The notes under the pieces: generated by a model
The model's database searches: none
Told to the model about the DNA's origin: nothing
What the model saw: the letters and a program-made list of their open reading frames with translations, nothing else
Made by a program: the position numbers and the translations under genes
Source: Cichorium intybus
Taxonomy: Eukaryota; Streptophyta; Magnoliopsida; Asterales; Asteraceae
Length of the DNA: 64,000 nucleotides
Assembly (NCBI GenBank): GCA_023525715.1
Contig: CM042012.1
Span: forward strand, 113,855,798-113,919,797
Reading direction: 5' to 3'
Part shown: one piece after another, positions 10,881 through 26,276 of the stretch
Position numbering within the stretch: position 1 is the stretch's first letter
How the letters are laid out: each line of letters begins with the position of its first letter

Positions 10881-12700
10881 TTTTGAATAATTTGAAAATT
10901 TTGAAAAGTGCTCGACAAAATGCCACAGAATAAGAACCTTTTCTTTTTCCAAGAACCAAGGATAATGAGACTATTTACAGTTTACAAAATTAAGGCATAG
11001 GTGACATTGTCAAAGCAAACTGAGCGAAAGTACAAGGTTACAACATACGGTCATATCTCTAATATAACACTTATTGCAGGCATACATTTGTGCAATAGTA
11101 TATAACAACTTCATCAAAGAACAAGCTGCTTTACCAACTACTTTCAGTATCATGAACACCTCAACAGTTGGAGCAAATCTAGAGATTTCCAAGTACACAA
11201 TTAATCCTTGTCAGAAATCATATGGATCTTCATTTCCTGCAAGAACACACAAGCTTTGTTACTTGTCTAACAAACCTACAACCACGAATGTTTAAATATA
11301 ATAGAAATTCAAGTTAGATCCGAGGAGTAATATTAGCGTTTCAATCAATTAATTCTTATTATGTCAACCTTATAGTTTGAAAAGGCACTTTAGGAAATAG
11401 AAAACTCTTGCAATGTGTATAAAAGCATTTTACATGGATTATAAGTTTGTCAAGCTATTCAAACAAAGACAAACTCTTTCTTGGCACCTTTTATTTCCCA
11501 ATTTTTTTTTTCATTTTGAAATTTTATGTAAACAACTAAATAATAAAGTATTGTTTATAAAAGATTAAATTGATTATATTCAACTTAAATAACCATTCGT
11601 TATATGATTGTTTTATGTGAAGGCTAAATTTAAAAAAGATTTTTTTAGAACAACGAAATTGTGTTTTTGACCATAAAATTTTATTTTAAATCATTCATCG
11701 TTTTTTATGAAGTTTACCTAATTTTCATTTCCCGAAATCCACTATCGTATGTATGTATATGTATGAGTGATTTGTATTTAAGAGTTTATATCTATTTATA
11801 ATTTTATGATGATCTTTTTTATTATTTATTGTAAATTAAATTTGATTTATCGTATGTGATTATTTAAAGAAATTTAAGGAAATTATACGCCAAAATCATA
11901 ATTACTTCTTTAACCGTGATGATGTTAGAAGCAATGTGAAGAAAAAAAGAGGTATCTTTTTTATCAAATGCAAATAAAGTGAAGAAAAATAGAGGTATTT
12001 TTTATAATTAAAAAAAACTTCTTTAACCATGATGATGTTAGAAACAAAATATCCTTATCCTTTGATGCAAAATAAAAGAGGTCGGCCTAATTACTAAAAT
12101 TTTACAAAATTACATGCTAAATAACTATGTTTGTTAAAAAAATTAGAAACAACGAAGATTTTGTGATAAAAAAGTTGATGTGATTTCCCATAGTTTAGAC
12201 ATATATCCATACGATGCTAACGTCACATCTTTTTGGCAATCCAATTGTTTAAACCAAACAATATCAACTCGATTTGGGAATATTAAAAAGAAATTTGATC
12301 TTTAGCGTTGACACTTTTATTGCATATAACTCATAAGCCCGTAGTAAAGACATATATACTTACAATAGGGGTCATCACATCACATCACAGGAAAAAACTA
12401 AAATTCATTTTAATAAACAACTCTCTAACTTATAAACAACTCAATAAACATTGTCACATGATTGCTATACTAACAATGTGCTAATAATGTCTAAGGATTT
12501 CTACACTAACAATATGCTAAAATTTATAATAACCATAACAACATACATTAATTAATCTTTTATGAAAAACACCGATGTGCTTTTATTTTTAACCAAAAGT
12601 GACAACTCACTTTTATCTCATATTTAATAAACTAATATAATTTTCTTTTTAACCCAAAATAAGAAGTGTTTTCCATTTCATCCAAAATACCCTATAAAAA
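10881..12700. other. AT-rich sequence without recognisable gene
   Basis: No coding frame with family resemblance and no tRNA or rRNA-like structure was seen. It lies between the AT-rich repeat and the Helitron-type 3' hairpins, and is presumably part of the Helitron-like element or older insertions in it. Confidence 0.5.
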
Positions 12701-13599
12701 TAATCGCCAAACGAAAACAATTCACCGGAATGAAATGATAGCCGCCGCCGCATTGCGCGGGTAAACTATGATAAGTTTTTGCTTCTTATTATTCATAAAG
12801 CATTTTATGACGTGAAATAGTAATATTTATACAACATTCTTTTTAACTTTTATGAAACTATGATAAGTTACCAATTGTTAATTAACTAAAGTAAACCCAT
12901 GGTTTAATAAATCATGAACTCTTTTTTATTTTTTTATTACTAATAGGCAATTTAACAAATTTATCCAAATAAAAAGTCATCTGGAGAGTGGGTGTCATGA
13001 AGTCAAAAGTGGCGGCAATAATTGAGAATCGGAACCGGAACTGTTTAGGACAGTTTCATCATTTTAGGAACCGTAACTGGAACCGCTTAAGATGGTTTCG
13101 GTTTCGTAACCGGCCGTTCCAATCTGTTGATAAAAAACTAATCGTTATCGGAAAACTATTCGCATAAAAGAAACTATTCGATGACATATTTCACACACTT
13201 AGGAAAGAATTGCTGCAAGGAAACTATTAATTGAATCAAACTTTTATTTTTAACGAGAAATAGCCACCAAAGGAAACTAATCGTCGCCGATAAACTATAA
13301 GTAAAAACGAACTGTTAGTCACCGCCGCAATGCGCGGGTACGCTGCTAGAAACAAGATCATTTATGACAAGATCAATTCTTGAACTGGACGAAAAAAACC
13401 AAACAGAAACCAGAAAAATAAAATTCATAGAATCGAAACCGAATTGCTTAATCGTTTTCGAGACTGTTGCGGTTTACAACATAACAGATACGTTTCGCCG
13501 CTAGAAACAAAAACGTACTTATATTTTCATACCGAAAATTATTCGTCGAAATGAAACTAATGTACGCCACCGATAGTAATTAATCGCCAAAAAGAAACT

Positions 13600-13634
13600 A
13601 TTCTCCGCCGCCGCATTACGCGGGTACGCAGCTA

Positions 13635-13635
<1 letters not shown>
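13600..13635 (+). other. Helitron-type 3' terminus (hairpin plus CTAG)
   Basis: CCGC ATTAC GCGG hairpin, 8-9 nt spacer, then CTAG followed by T. Similar hairpins at about 12739-12758 and 13322-13338, the latter also followed by CTAG (13346-13349), indicate duplicated or nested ends. Confidence 0.6.

Positions 13636-13687
<52 letters not shown>
13636..13687. repeat. (TA)n microsatellite
   Basis: About 52 bp of pure TA followed by a short CA-rich degenerate stretch. It lies between the Helitron 3' end and the next TIR element. Confidence 0.95.
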
Positions 13688-13695
<8 letters not shown>

Positions 13696-13700
13696 TATAC

Positions 13701-15308
<1,608 letters not shown>

Positions 15309-15523
15309 AAAATAATATTTTTGTATGTGACCATCACTGAAATAAGATGAACTGTTTTTATTTTATCTGACAAATATTATCAGTTTATTTCAGGTTGCAT
15401 GGACCCGAGATCAAAAACAAGAATGAATCAAGACCAAAGAAACTTTGAGAAAACAACCAAACCAGAGGAAGTGATGCTATGAACCTAAGAGCAAAATACA
15501 AAAATGTCACCCTGCTACAGCAA

Positions 15524-15963
15524 TCGCGACGCGACAGAAGCCATGGTCGCGACGTGAAGAAGAGCAAAACATAAAAGTCCAGAATGCTACAGCAATCGCG
15601 ACGCGACGAAGGTCTTGGTCGCGACGCGAAGAGCCAAACGCGACAACACCAACCTCTTGATCGTGAGACGACCAAAAACAACATTTTCAGCGACGAGTCT
15701 TCGCGACGCGACCAAAAGGAAATGCGACGGAAAGCTCGACATACCAGCGAAGACGCACTGACCCGACAAAAAGCACACCGACCTCCAGCCAAGCTCCCTC
15801 GCGACGCGACGGGGTTACTGGTCGCGACGCGAAGCCCAGTGAACGCGACACCACCAACTTTTCAATCGCGAGACTACCAACACAACGCACTAACCAGTGG
15901 CCGACCAAAAGCAACACGACAAACGCACCCTCGCGACGCGACGGAAGACCTGGTCGCGACGCG
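15524..15963 (+). repeat. Paired CGCGACGCG motif array upstream of TATA
   Basis: TCGCGACGCGA-type motifs start in pairs at 15524/15547, 15596/15619, 15799/15822 and 15931/15954, always 23 bp apart. A single copy is at 15701 and degenerate copies lie near 15661 and 15866. Several intermotif spacers end in TGGT. The same array recurs in the 3' LTR 5060 bp further on. Confidence 0.9.
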
Positions 15964-15982
15964 AACGCTGCATTTCGGCAAC

Positions 15983-15990
15983 TATAAATA
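15983..15990 (+). promoter_or_regulatory. TATA box of Sirevirus-like LTR
   Basis: TATAAATA, 19 nt after the last CGCGACGCG motif (ends 15963). The transcript start would be expected about 25-35 nt downstream. The same box is at 21043 in the 3' LTR. Confidence 0.65.
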
Positions 15991-16946
15991 AGAAGCTCAC
16001 CTCTTGCCAATCTAGTGCAGTGCAAAAAATCTTACACCACACCATACCCATTCAAGCACCAATACATCAAGATTACCCCACGTCCAAAGAGCAAAAAAAC
16101 CTGCCAAAACTCTCTAGAAAACTCTTTTCAACCAAAGAAAATCCACGTCCAAACAAACACCAAACAAAACCGCTACACCCATACTCTACCCGACACCAAA
16201 CAAAACCTCTACCCACCAAACAACAAAACCTCTACCCAACACCATACAAAACCTCTACCCGACACCAAACTTCAAACCTCTAAACAACCTCAACCCGAAT
16301 ACCAAACTACAAAACCTACACACCCTCTACCAAATACATACACCACGAAAACTAAACCACAAAAACCCCGTGCATCTCAATTAAACCGACACCAAAAACC
16401 CATTTCACCAAACACCAAAAACTACCAAACCTCTTCCTACCATAAAGAACAAGAATCGACGCTTCAAAGAAAACACCATCTTCCTCAGCTATCGATAAGT
16501 TCTTTTGAAATTATCTGTGTCGTTATTGATTTATTTAAACTGTTATAAATCAACTGTACCAAATATCCAATACATCCGAATTGAACCTTGACAACGAAAA
16601 CATATGTGGACTGTATTTAACCGAGACATCTAACTTCTAACTTCTAACTTCTAACCTTTTTATTATTTGTAAAAACACTTTATCGTTGATAATGGCGTTT
16701 ATTACATCTAACCTCTAACTTCTAACATTTACTTTATTTACCGCTTTCTGTCCATTTAAATACTGTCTAGATTAAATTTACCGCTTTATTTTATTTATTT
16801 ACAGCTTTCAGTTACTTAGTTTTAGTTTATATTTATTCCGCAACTCTTATTTATTCCGCATATTATAGATAAAATACATATCTGTCACACAGTAATCGGG
16901 TTAAAAACCTTATTCGTGGAGATCAGTTATCTTTATTTTCAACAAT

Positions 16947-16958
16947 TGGTATCAGAGC
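16947..16958 (+). promoter_or_regulatory. Primer binding site, initiator tRNA-Met type
   Basis: TGGTATCAGAGC two bases after the LTR, complementary to the 3' end of plant initiator tRNA-Met; usual for Ty1 and chromovirus elements. Confidence 0.9.
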
Positions 16959-17145
16959 TTGTGTGATTTACTTAAAAATTTTTGTCGAGAACTTTTGTGT
17001 AGAGTTTTTATAAACCACCAATAAGTTTCCTTTAAAAATTTCATTTTAATATCACTTGTTCAAAATCCTTTTAAAAAAAAATTTAAAAAAAAAAATTAAA
17101 AATCTTAAAATTTTCAAAAAAAAAAAAAAAAAAAACAACCCAAAA

Positions 17146-18510
17146 ATGTTTTCCACAACCTACTCAAGAGCTCCATATGTCATCGATCAGGTATGTTCTA
17201 TGATCTCAGAAATCGGTCTTTCAAAAACACCATTTGAGTCCCACATGACTAAGATTGAGAACAGTTTGAAAGCTGATCTCAAACTATATCATGACACAAT
17301 AGTCAAATCTGATATCTGCAAATCTGAATTACAAACCTTGCAACTCAGATTTGGAGAATCAACAATGACTAGAGACAAACTTGAAAGAGACGTCAAACGA
17401 AAATCAGAAGAATATAATCACGTCTTAGATCAATTAAATGAAGCTCTAAAACAAAAAAGGGACTTAGAAATAAAAAATCAATCTGTTTTTCCATCTGAAA
17501 TAAAAGATGCCTTAGAAATAGAAGTCCTTCAGTTAAAACTAAAAATTCAAGATTTAACTGACAAAAACACTAGTTTGATTCTAAAACTAGATGATTCTTC
17601 AAAACAAATCAAACTTCTTGAATCCGAGAATCAAAGATTTCAAGGAAAACTGGATTCTATCAATCTTTCTAGAAAGCTAAGTGATGATATTTTCATCAAA
17701 GCAACATCCTTAGGATCTGGCAAAATCGATACAAATTACAGACCTGGATTAGGAAGAGAATCCTTCGAAATCGAACAAGCCAAACAAGAAACCAGGACTA
17801 ACAGTGAAAACTCTGAATCAACTCTAACAGATCTATCCACATCTGTTAATGAGGAAAATTCAGACGACGAAACAGTTATCAACTGTAACCCAGATGATAC
17901 TGATTTCACTGTTTCCAAAAGATCTTTCACTAATAGGTCTTCAACCCACCAAATCCAAATTACCAACCAAAACTCCAAACTTAAAGACTTTTTGAATAGA
18001 GCAAACTCCTTTTACAAGAAAGGCAGTACCTCTAAACCAATTGCTCTTCAAAAAGGCGAACCCAAAGTTTTCAAACAAACCCAAAAGAAACCATTGAAAC
18101 CATCCTCCTTGCCACAAAAACAAACTTTTAATCCAAAACAAAAACCTTTTCAAAAACCAATTCAAATTCGTTTTCAAGAGATAAACTTCAATCTCTCAGG
18201 AAACTTTCAGAAACCATCATTTCACCAAAATCCATTCCATCATCATAATGTTTTTCAAAATCATCAAAATCCCAGATACAAAGAAAGGTTATCAAACAGA
18301 ACTTCACATATAGGATACTTTTCACACAATCAGAAATCTTTCCAAATGACAGATTTTCAAAAACAAATCTTAAATTGGGAAAATCTGATAAGTCAAATCA
18401 AGCCTCAACCACTTCGTCCAATTAACAGAAACTATAATGATTTCAGATTATCAAAAACCATTAACAAATCAGGACCCACCATGGTTTGGGTACCTAAACT
18501 TTCTGTCTAA
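17146..18510 (+). CDS. Sirevirus-like gag protein, lacking zinc knuckle
   Basis: An open frame of 484 codons begins at 17056, but its first 30 residues come from a poly-A tract (almost only Lys/Asn). The ATG at 17146 (MFSTTYSR) is the more plausible start, giving 454 residues. Residues about 30-190 are charged, heptad-like and rich in Leu/Glu/Lys, so probably coiled coil, as in Sirevirus gag. The rest is Gln/Asn/Lys/Pro-rich with many FQKP words. No CCHC knuckle is visible. It ends at VPKLSV followed by TAA, just before a protease-like stub. Family members normally continue from gag into pol in one frame, so this is a shortened gag. It could still act as a capsid protein or as a packaging partner of an autonomous relative. 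Confidence 0.65.
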   Translation: MFSTTYSRAPYVIDQVCSMISEIGLSKTPFESHMTKIENSLKADLKLYHDTIVKSDICKSELQTLQLRFGESTMTRDKLERDVKRKSEEYNHVLDQLNEALKQKRDLEIKNQSVFPSEIKDALEIEVLQLKLKIQDLTDKNTSLILKLDDSSKQIKLLESENQRFQGKLDSINLSRKLSDDIFIKATSLGSGKIDTNYRPGLGRESFEIEQAKQETRTNSENSESTLTDLSTSVNEENSDDETVINCNPDDTDFTVSKRSFTNRSSTHQIQITNQNSKLKDFLNRANSFYKKGSTSKPIALQKGEPKVFKQTQKKPLKPSSLPQKQTFNPKQKPFQKPIQIRFQEINFNLSGNFQKPSFHQNPFHHHNVFQNHQNPRYKERLSNRTSHIGYFSHNQKSFQMTDFQKQILNWENLISQIKPQPLRPINRNYNDFRLSKTINKSGPTMVWVPKLSV

Positions 18511-18813
18511 TTGCAGGCACTTCGTGCTGGAGAGCCCAAGGATGATACGTGGTATATCGATAGTGACCGTTCCAAGCATATGACAACAAACCATAGCCTT
18601 CTACAAGATTTCAAACCCACACTACCTCCGATGCAGAAACTTCACAATCAAACCAAAATGATGCGGATCCAGTCGAGGGGGAACCACCAAAACCAGAACC
18701 CTCCTAAAACATCCCAATCCACCTGTCCAAATGATCCCAATGCATCATTTATGGGAGAACCACCAAAACCAAATTCCTCTCTAAAACAATCCCAATCTAC
18801 CTATCCAAAATGA
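18511..18813 (+). pseudogene. Aspartic protease stub fused to spacer
   Basis: In frame after the gag TAA comes a short segment with WYIDSDRSKHMT, the Ty1 protease active-site region in which the catalytic DSG is changed to DSD. After about 35 codons the similarity stops and the frame runs through a duplicated spacer. The rest of protease, integrase, RT and RNase H is deleted. Confidence 0.7.
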
Positions 18814-18831
18814 TCCCAGTGCATCATTTAT
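18678..18831 (+). repeat. Two-copy ~75-bp tandem repeat
   Basis: Units share GAACCACCAAAACCA, AAACA(A)TCCCAATC and GATCCCA(A/G)TGCATCATTT. They lie at the deletion point after the protease stub. Confidence 0.75.
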
Positions 18832-20352
18832 GGGGGTACTCTCGTTACCTAATTCTCACCCCCATAACCAAAATTTACCAAAAACATTCAAATAACCAAA
18901 TTTTTCAAAAACATCCACATAATCAAAAATCACAAAAATTGAATAAAGTTTTATCCTTTTAAAAGTTTTTATAAAACCATGTGATTAACATCTTCTTGAC
19001 TAAAATTTCAGATACTTATGCTCGATGAATGTTCTCAGTTATATTGATTCTTAATTAAAGAGAAGGTTCAAATTTCAAACATTTTTGTTATGTACATTCT
19101 CCTATTCCCTTTGAATTTATTTCAATTATAACGATTTTATCCTTTAAGGGACATAAGATCAGGAGATTCAGATGAAAACCAAACCCATGTGAGAATTTGT
19201 GCCTCATCTTCAACTGCTAAGTGGAATTCATTTATGTGAGCAAAGGTGTTTTCATTGTGACTTATAGGATTTATACTCGTATACCGTGATGCTAGTCTCA
19301 TTTTTGCTTAGATATCAAAATGACCAGGGACGATACAATCATTTTCTTATATATTAGACAAACAGTCTATTATATCACCTATCCCTATCCTCAATCAAAC
19401 CACTTCAAAGAAAAGATTCATCATCTGGCATAACGAATCTGACAATTGAAGAAACGACAAAGTCATATCCAAGAAAACCAGAAGAAAACTCAAAATCTCA
19501 AAACGCAAAGTCATATCCAACAAATGCTGTCAACAAATCACAATTGGTAACCACATCAGATATCTTTTATACAATGTGTATTCACACAAATCAAGAAAAG
19601 ATAAAGACAAAGGTGAACACTTCACCAAAGAAAAGAAAGGTTTACAAACAACAATCCATCAAGACAGACATCTCTCAAAATTTTCCAAACAACAGATTCT
19701 CAAATGCTTTATCAAATATAACTGTTAAAACCGAAGATTTACCGGGATACTGTAGCCTTCATAATTGAATATTCTTAGTTGCAAATTGCACTATGAATAT
19801 TTCTAAACCCCTCTACATGTATTTCCCGACGGAGAGAGAGTGAACATCAATGGCATGAATGAAGAAACCCTCTGAGTAATGCCGAAACCAGTCTTATGTG
19901 ATTGATTATCTAATATGAAGACCAAGTGACTAAAGTATATAGGTATAAATCCATATTAAGCATAAGTGAACACCTTCAAACTGAGAGATATCACTCATCT
20001 TTAGTGATTATACACCAGTTCTGCACCCAGAACAACCAAAACACCTCAGTCAAGTGTGAGCTATACCTATGAGAGTTCATCTGAATCGACCTATTAAAAT
20101 CACTTGTCGTCTTTATAAATGTTATAAAATCTTAAGGAATATTATGAAAGTACATATATAAAAACCCTTTGAATATTGAACATGAAACCTTGATTCAGAA
20201 ACAAATATTCTTGACAAACATTTTTCAAAACATAAGTAAAATCTAGTCACACTTTTTCAAAACAAGTGATATGGTTTTATAAATGTTTTATCCAAATTTC
20301 AAGAATTTTCAACCTTACCTTTTAATCTGTTCTTATTTCAGTAATGATCACA
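18832..20352 (+). other. Post-pol spacer of Sirevirus-like element, no gene seen
   Basis: AT-rich, with stops in all frames and no RT, integrase or RNase H motif. Sireviruses often have a long region between pol and the 3' LTR, and this is the likely counterpart. Confidence 0.55.
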
Positions 20353-20363
20353 TAGGGGGAAAT
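20353..20363 (+). promoter_or_regulatory. Polypurine tract
   Basis: TAGGGGGAAAT directly before the 3' LTR start at 20364; expected plus-strand DNA primer. Confidence 0.8.
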
Positions 20364-22206
<1,843 letters not shown>

Positions 22207-22222
22207 AGATCAAGAGGCAGTG

Positions 22223-24931
22223 TGTGACAACTAAAACCTTCTTGAATTACATGAATTTAGTTTTTGATAAATCTAATACCTTATATGTGCAAAAACTTGT
22301 CATAATATCTTTATAATATTAAGAACGTTACTCTAGTAACATGATAGTAACATATGAACCCGAGTAGAAACGAAATCGTATAAAGGACTAAAAGTGAAAA
22401 TTTTATTGAGCTATCTTCAAAAATTAATATCTCAAAATCTAACAGGAATTAGGAAGAGGTCATCAAGATGACTTTGTTAGTATTTAAGATAACAAAAATA
22501 TAGGAAAAAGAATCGGGCCATTTGGAGTTGTAACGAAGGAGTTATGAAGGTTTTAAAATGGCCCAAAAGTGACAAAAATGACCAAGGAGTCATTTTCAAG
22601 GGTTAATAACTCGTCTTAGTCTTATAGAATCGAGTAAAACTTAGACTAAGAAGACTCGTCTTAGTCTTATAGAATCGAGTAAAACTTAGACTAAGAAGAC
22701 TCGTCTTAGTCTTAAGTTTGGAATAAGGGCAATTTCGTAATTTCTGATTTAAAAATCAGCCACCTGTTGTTTAAGTCTGTGGGTCTCGTTTTTTTTCCCT
22801 GGTTACGTAAAAAATGAAATCAGAAAGAGAGGAGGGAAAGAGAAATCGGGTAGAAGCAAAAACACACACACACCTGTCGATTGTGTGTGTGTGCACGAGT
22901 TTAAGAGTGAGCAAGGAGAGTGACGGGCTGGAAAGTTATTTTCGAGCAGGATGGTGCAAAGGAGGGCTGCAATAGCAGTGGTGCTTGAAGACAGTCACGA
23001 GGAAGACGAAGTGCAGCGCTGGCGGCGCCGATTCCAGCACTCTCGGTGGTCGGCGGCGACTAGGGGAGGTCGGGAAACCTTTTGAGTTGATTTCTTGCTT
23101 AATCCTTTGATCAATTTCGGCAAAAATCGGGTCTTTGGGTAGAAATCAGAAAGGTATATTTTATTTTTAGTAAACCCTAGCTCCTAAAACCCGAAAATTG
23201 TACATGCATGTCGAAATCTAACATGGATTTTGGGTTCTTTTACTGTTGTGAGTTCAAAAACACATATCATACCTAATTTTTGAACATCTGAGACGGAATT
23301 ATGAATGCATGCTAGTAAAGTGTTGAGATTTGAGCACAAATCCTTGTTTCTTTCACTGTTATGGGTCAAAAGTTACAGGTATAATGAAGATTTTCAATAT
23401 TGAGTTTGAATACCTTGGTACATATTTGAGAAAAGTTGAAATAAATGAAGAACCACTGATTTTATGATCTTGATGGCTAAGTTATGGTAGAGATAATCTG
23501 TTTTGGGCTAAATTTTTGTCAACACTTGATATAAGGAACTTGGTGCAAGTTAGTATTAAACATTTGAAATTGGACAATGGAATGGAATCGACATGATGGA
23601 ATTGTGATTCTTTGGATCAAAAACGTGTGAAGAACACACCATGTTAAAAGCTAAAAAGTTAGTGTATTCATATGTTGTAGTCTTTGATTTAAAAATGTTG
23701 AAATAGTATACTTATAAAGGACGCTTAAATTGTCGAAAGACTAAAATTGGAATATTTTAGAATAACGTAAATATTAAACTCTTCTAATAAGAGTTATAGG
23801 AACGAGACTCATTTAATATATGAAGTATGTTAACATTTGAATATATTACTAATTTTCTATATTATCGGTATAGACGTTAACGAGTGCTCGGAGGTAAACA
23901 AGGCAAGAGCTAGTGGAGTGTCGTAGCTAGACGAACCTAGCTACCAAGGTCAGTACATGAGGATTTTTCCCATCACGGGATATATGCCTTAATATGCTTT
24001 TTCTTTAAAATATGGTGATATATATGATATGATTTTATACAAAGCTTGTGAAAAGTCAAACTAATAATATTTATATTATCACACATGCATCTCATGGCAT
24101 TGTACTATTATTTTGTACAAAAGAAAAGCAGTACTTTGAGCATGCACGGAGTGTGAACGCATATGAGTCGAGTAAGGTCCGGACACATCCCCGTAACGAG
24201 ACAATAAGACTCTACTGGGATGGTACCTCCTGTCGCGAAGTAGAAGTCTCCTATGATGCCAAAATGGGGCGATTCGTTCTCCTGTTTTGGTAAGCTTAAT
24301 AATCACGAAAAACGTGATTTGGTCTTTTTAGACCCTATGATGCGGTGAATAACCGTAAGTTATTGTAATAAATAATGACACGGTCTTTTTAGACCCCATA
24401 ATGCGGGTAGGAAGCCCGTTAGCTTGCATTAATGTGAGAATCATGCATTGGATGTGCATCTATTTTGTATGATTCGTATTGACCTGAATATATTGTTTAA
24501 GTTTCAAAATTTACTATGAGTCTAAACCCCATGTAGCTCACGAGACGTTTCGTCTTACGTATTTTTTTTGTTTTAATGCCATGTATCTCAGGACCAAACT
24601 CGAAAGTTTAGGATGTCAATAATGCTATGCTAGAATGCGTTTGGGAGATTAGATGGAGTGGAACATTATATAATCTCCAGCTTTTGTTTATGGTTAATCC
24701 TCTCCTTGCTTGCTATGGTTTATTTGATATGAAATTGTAACGCCCGTGGTTGTGAACTTGCAAACTTGATGTTTTTGTGGAACCATATTTTGGTATTCAT
24801 GTCTTATAGACATGAACGTATTGAAACCATAGCAATATAAAAACTTTCTAAAAACTATGTTAATGATCACGCCAATGCGCTTATAACGTTATTAAGTTTA
24901 AAAAAAATGGACAAATTTTTGGGGCGTTACA
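22223..24931 (+). mobile_element. 5' LTR of chromovirus (2709 bp)
   Basis: Starts TGTGACAACT and ends GGGGCGTTACA. Lacks segments present in the 3' LTR at about 30213-30387 and 31756-31834. Contains a 46-bp repeat array and a CA/GT microsatellite pair near 22862-22894. Confidence 0.92.
22609..22714 (+). repeat. 46-bp tandem repeat with GACTCGTCTTAGTC palindrome core
   Basis: About 2.3 units. Each unit junction forms a near-palindrome, GACTAAGA ... TCTTAGTC around AGACTCG. The same array is at about 30385-30492 in the 3' LTR. Confidence 0.85.
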
Positions 24932-24934
24932 AGT

Positions 24935-24947
24935 TGGTATCAGAGCC
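24935..24947 (+). promoter_or_regulatory. Primer binding site, initiator tRNA-Met type
   Basis: TGGTATCAGAGCC three bases after the 5' LTR end. Confidence 0.9.
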
Positions 24948-25117
24948 ATAGTTTAAACGAATTAGGATTGGATTATTCCACTCCTATGCTTAAACTTTGT
25001 AGTATTAGAAAAATAGCGTTGCATGCCTTAAGCAATAAGACTTATAGGACACTTGAATTATGTAGATGCCTGACTTTAGGCTGATGCCATGCTAATTGCT
25101 TATAATAGCTAAGCTAA

Positions 25118-25224
<107 letters not shown>

Positions 25225-25251
25225 TATACATATGTTATGGAATATTAAAGA

Positions 25252-26276
25252 ATGCAAAATTTTATAGAAAAGATGCGTACGATAAGCGGTCAAGGGTCAC
25301 GCAACGACGATCAAGTGGCTAACCGGGCACCTCTCAATGTGAATCGGCGACTTCAAGCCGAGGCGGGTGGCAATGCTGGGGATAACCCCGATCCCGCTCC
25401 GGTTACAATGGAAGCAATACAAAAGCTTCTAAATGAAATGCAAGAGAAAAACAAAACGGAACTACATCAAATTCTTGATGAACGTTTGGGAACCCGTTCC
25501 CACTCTCATACTGAAACCTCTGCACGGAGTAAGACTCCCGATAACGAACCGCCATCTCAAAACTCTACTCAAGGTAGTACTCAAATTGCTCAACCAAAGA
25601 GGGAATGTACTTTCAAAGAATTCATGACGTGCAGACCTAAGGAGTATGAGGGTGTTCATGACCCTAAAGTTACAATGAGGAGCAGAAGGTACTATTTGTT
25701 TCTCAAATGTTGAAAGGTGATGCTTTAACTTGGTGGAATGCGATCAGTCGTGCATTCGAGAATGATAACACTCCTCCCTTATCGTGGGAAGAGTTTGTTG
25801 GGCGGCTAAACACAAAGTACTGTTCGACCCGAAACATAGAAAAGCTTGTTGATGAATTCTTTGCACTCCGCAAGGGCAGTACCACTATTGACGACTACAC
25901 CAAGAAGTTCACAGATATGCTACCATTTCTCCAAGAAACTCTCCCTACGGAGCGAGGCCGTATTAATCGTTACCTTCACGGTCTACCTGCTGAGTATATG
26001 GTGGAAGTGAGGAAAGCGAATACCCTTGATGAGGCAATCCTTGCAGCCCAGAGTGTTGAAGATATGATTCTGAAGCGAACTAAGGAGAGACAAGCCTTTG
26101 GTGAGAAGCGAAAGCAAAGTAGTCATTCAGGCTCAAATAAAAAGGGGAAGTATTCTTCGGGGAGCACGAGGAAAGGCAATCCTAAAGATTGTCAAAAGTG
26201 TGGAAAAAGGCACGATGGAGAATGCAAAAAGGGGTCACTAGATTGTTACAACTGTGGGCGTACGTACTGGCCATAA
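25252..26276 (+). pseudogene. Chromovirus gag, frameshifted
   Basis: Frame 25252-25713 (153 codons) starts MQNFIEK. It continues after a frameshift near 25700 in 25707-26276 with the retrotransposon capsid domain (LKGDALTWWN...WEEFVGRLNTKYC...YTKKFTDMLPFL). The C-terminal part is basic (KKGKYSSGSTRKG) and reaches a first zinc knuckle-like CQKCGKRHDGEC and the start of a second (CYNCG) before a further frameshift near 26262. Together about 340 residues, normal for the family. Function: capsid that packages element RNA. Broken in at least two places. Confidence 0.85.

Noticed and set aside
15584..16548. Several overlapping frames of 112-177 codons in both LTRs of the Sirevirus-like element (also at 20445-21608)
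   Set aside because: They lie in the CpG motif array and the G-poor leader, overlap on both strands, resemble no family and are explained by base composition.
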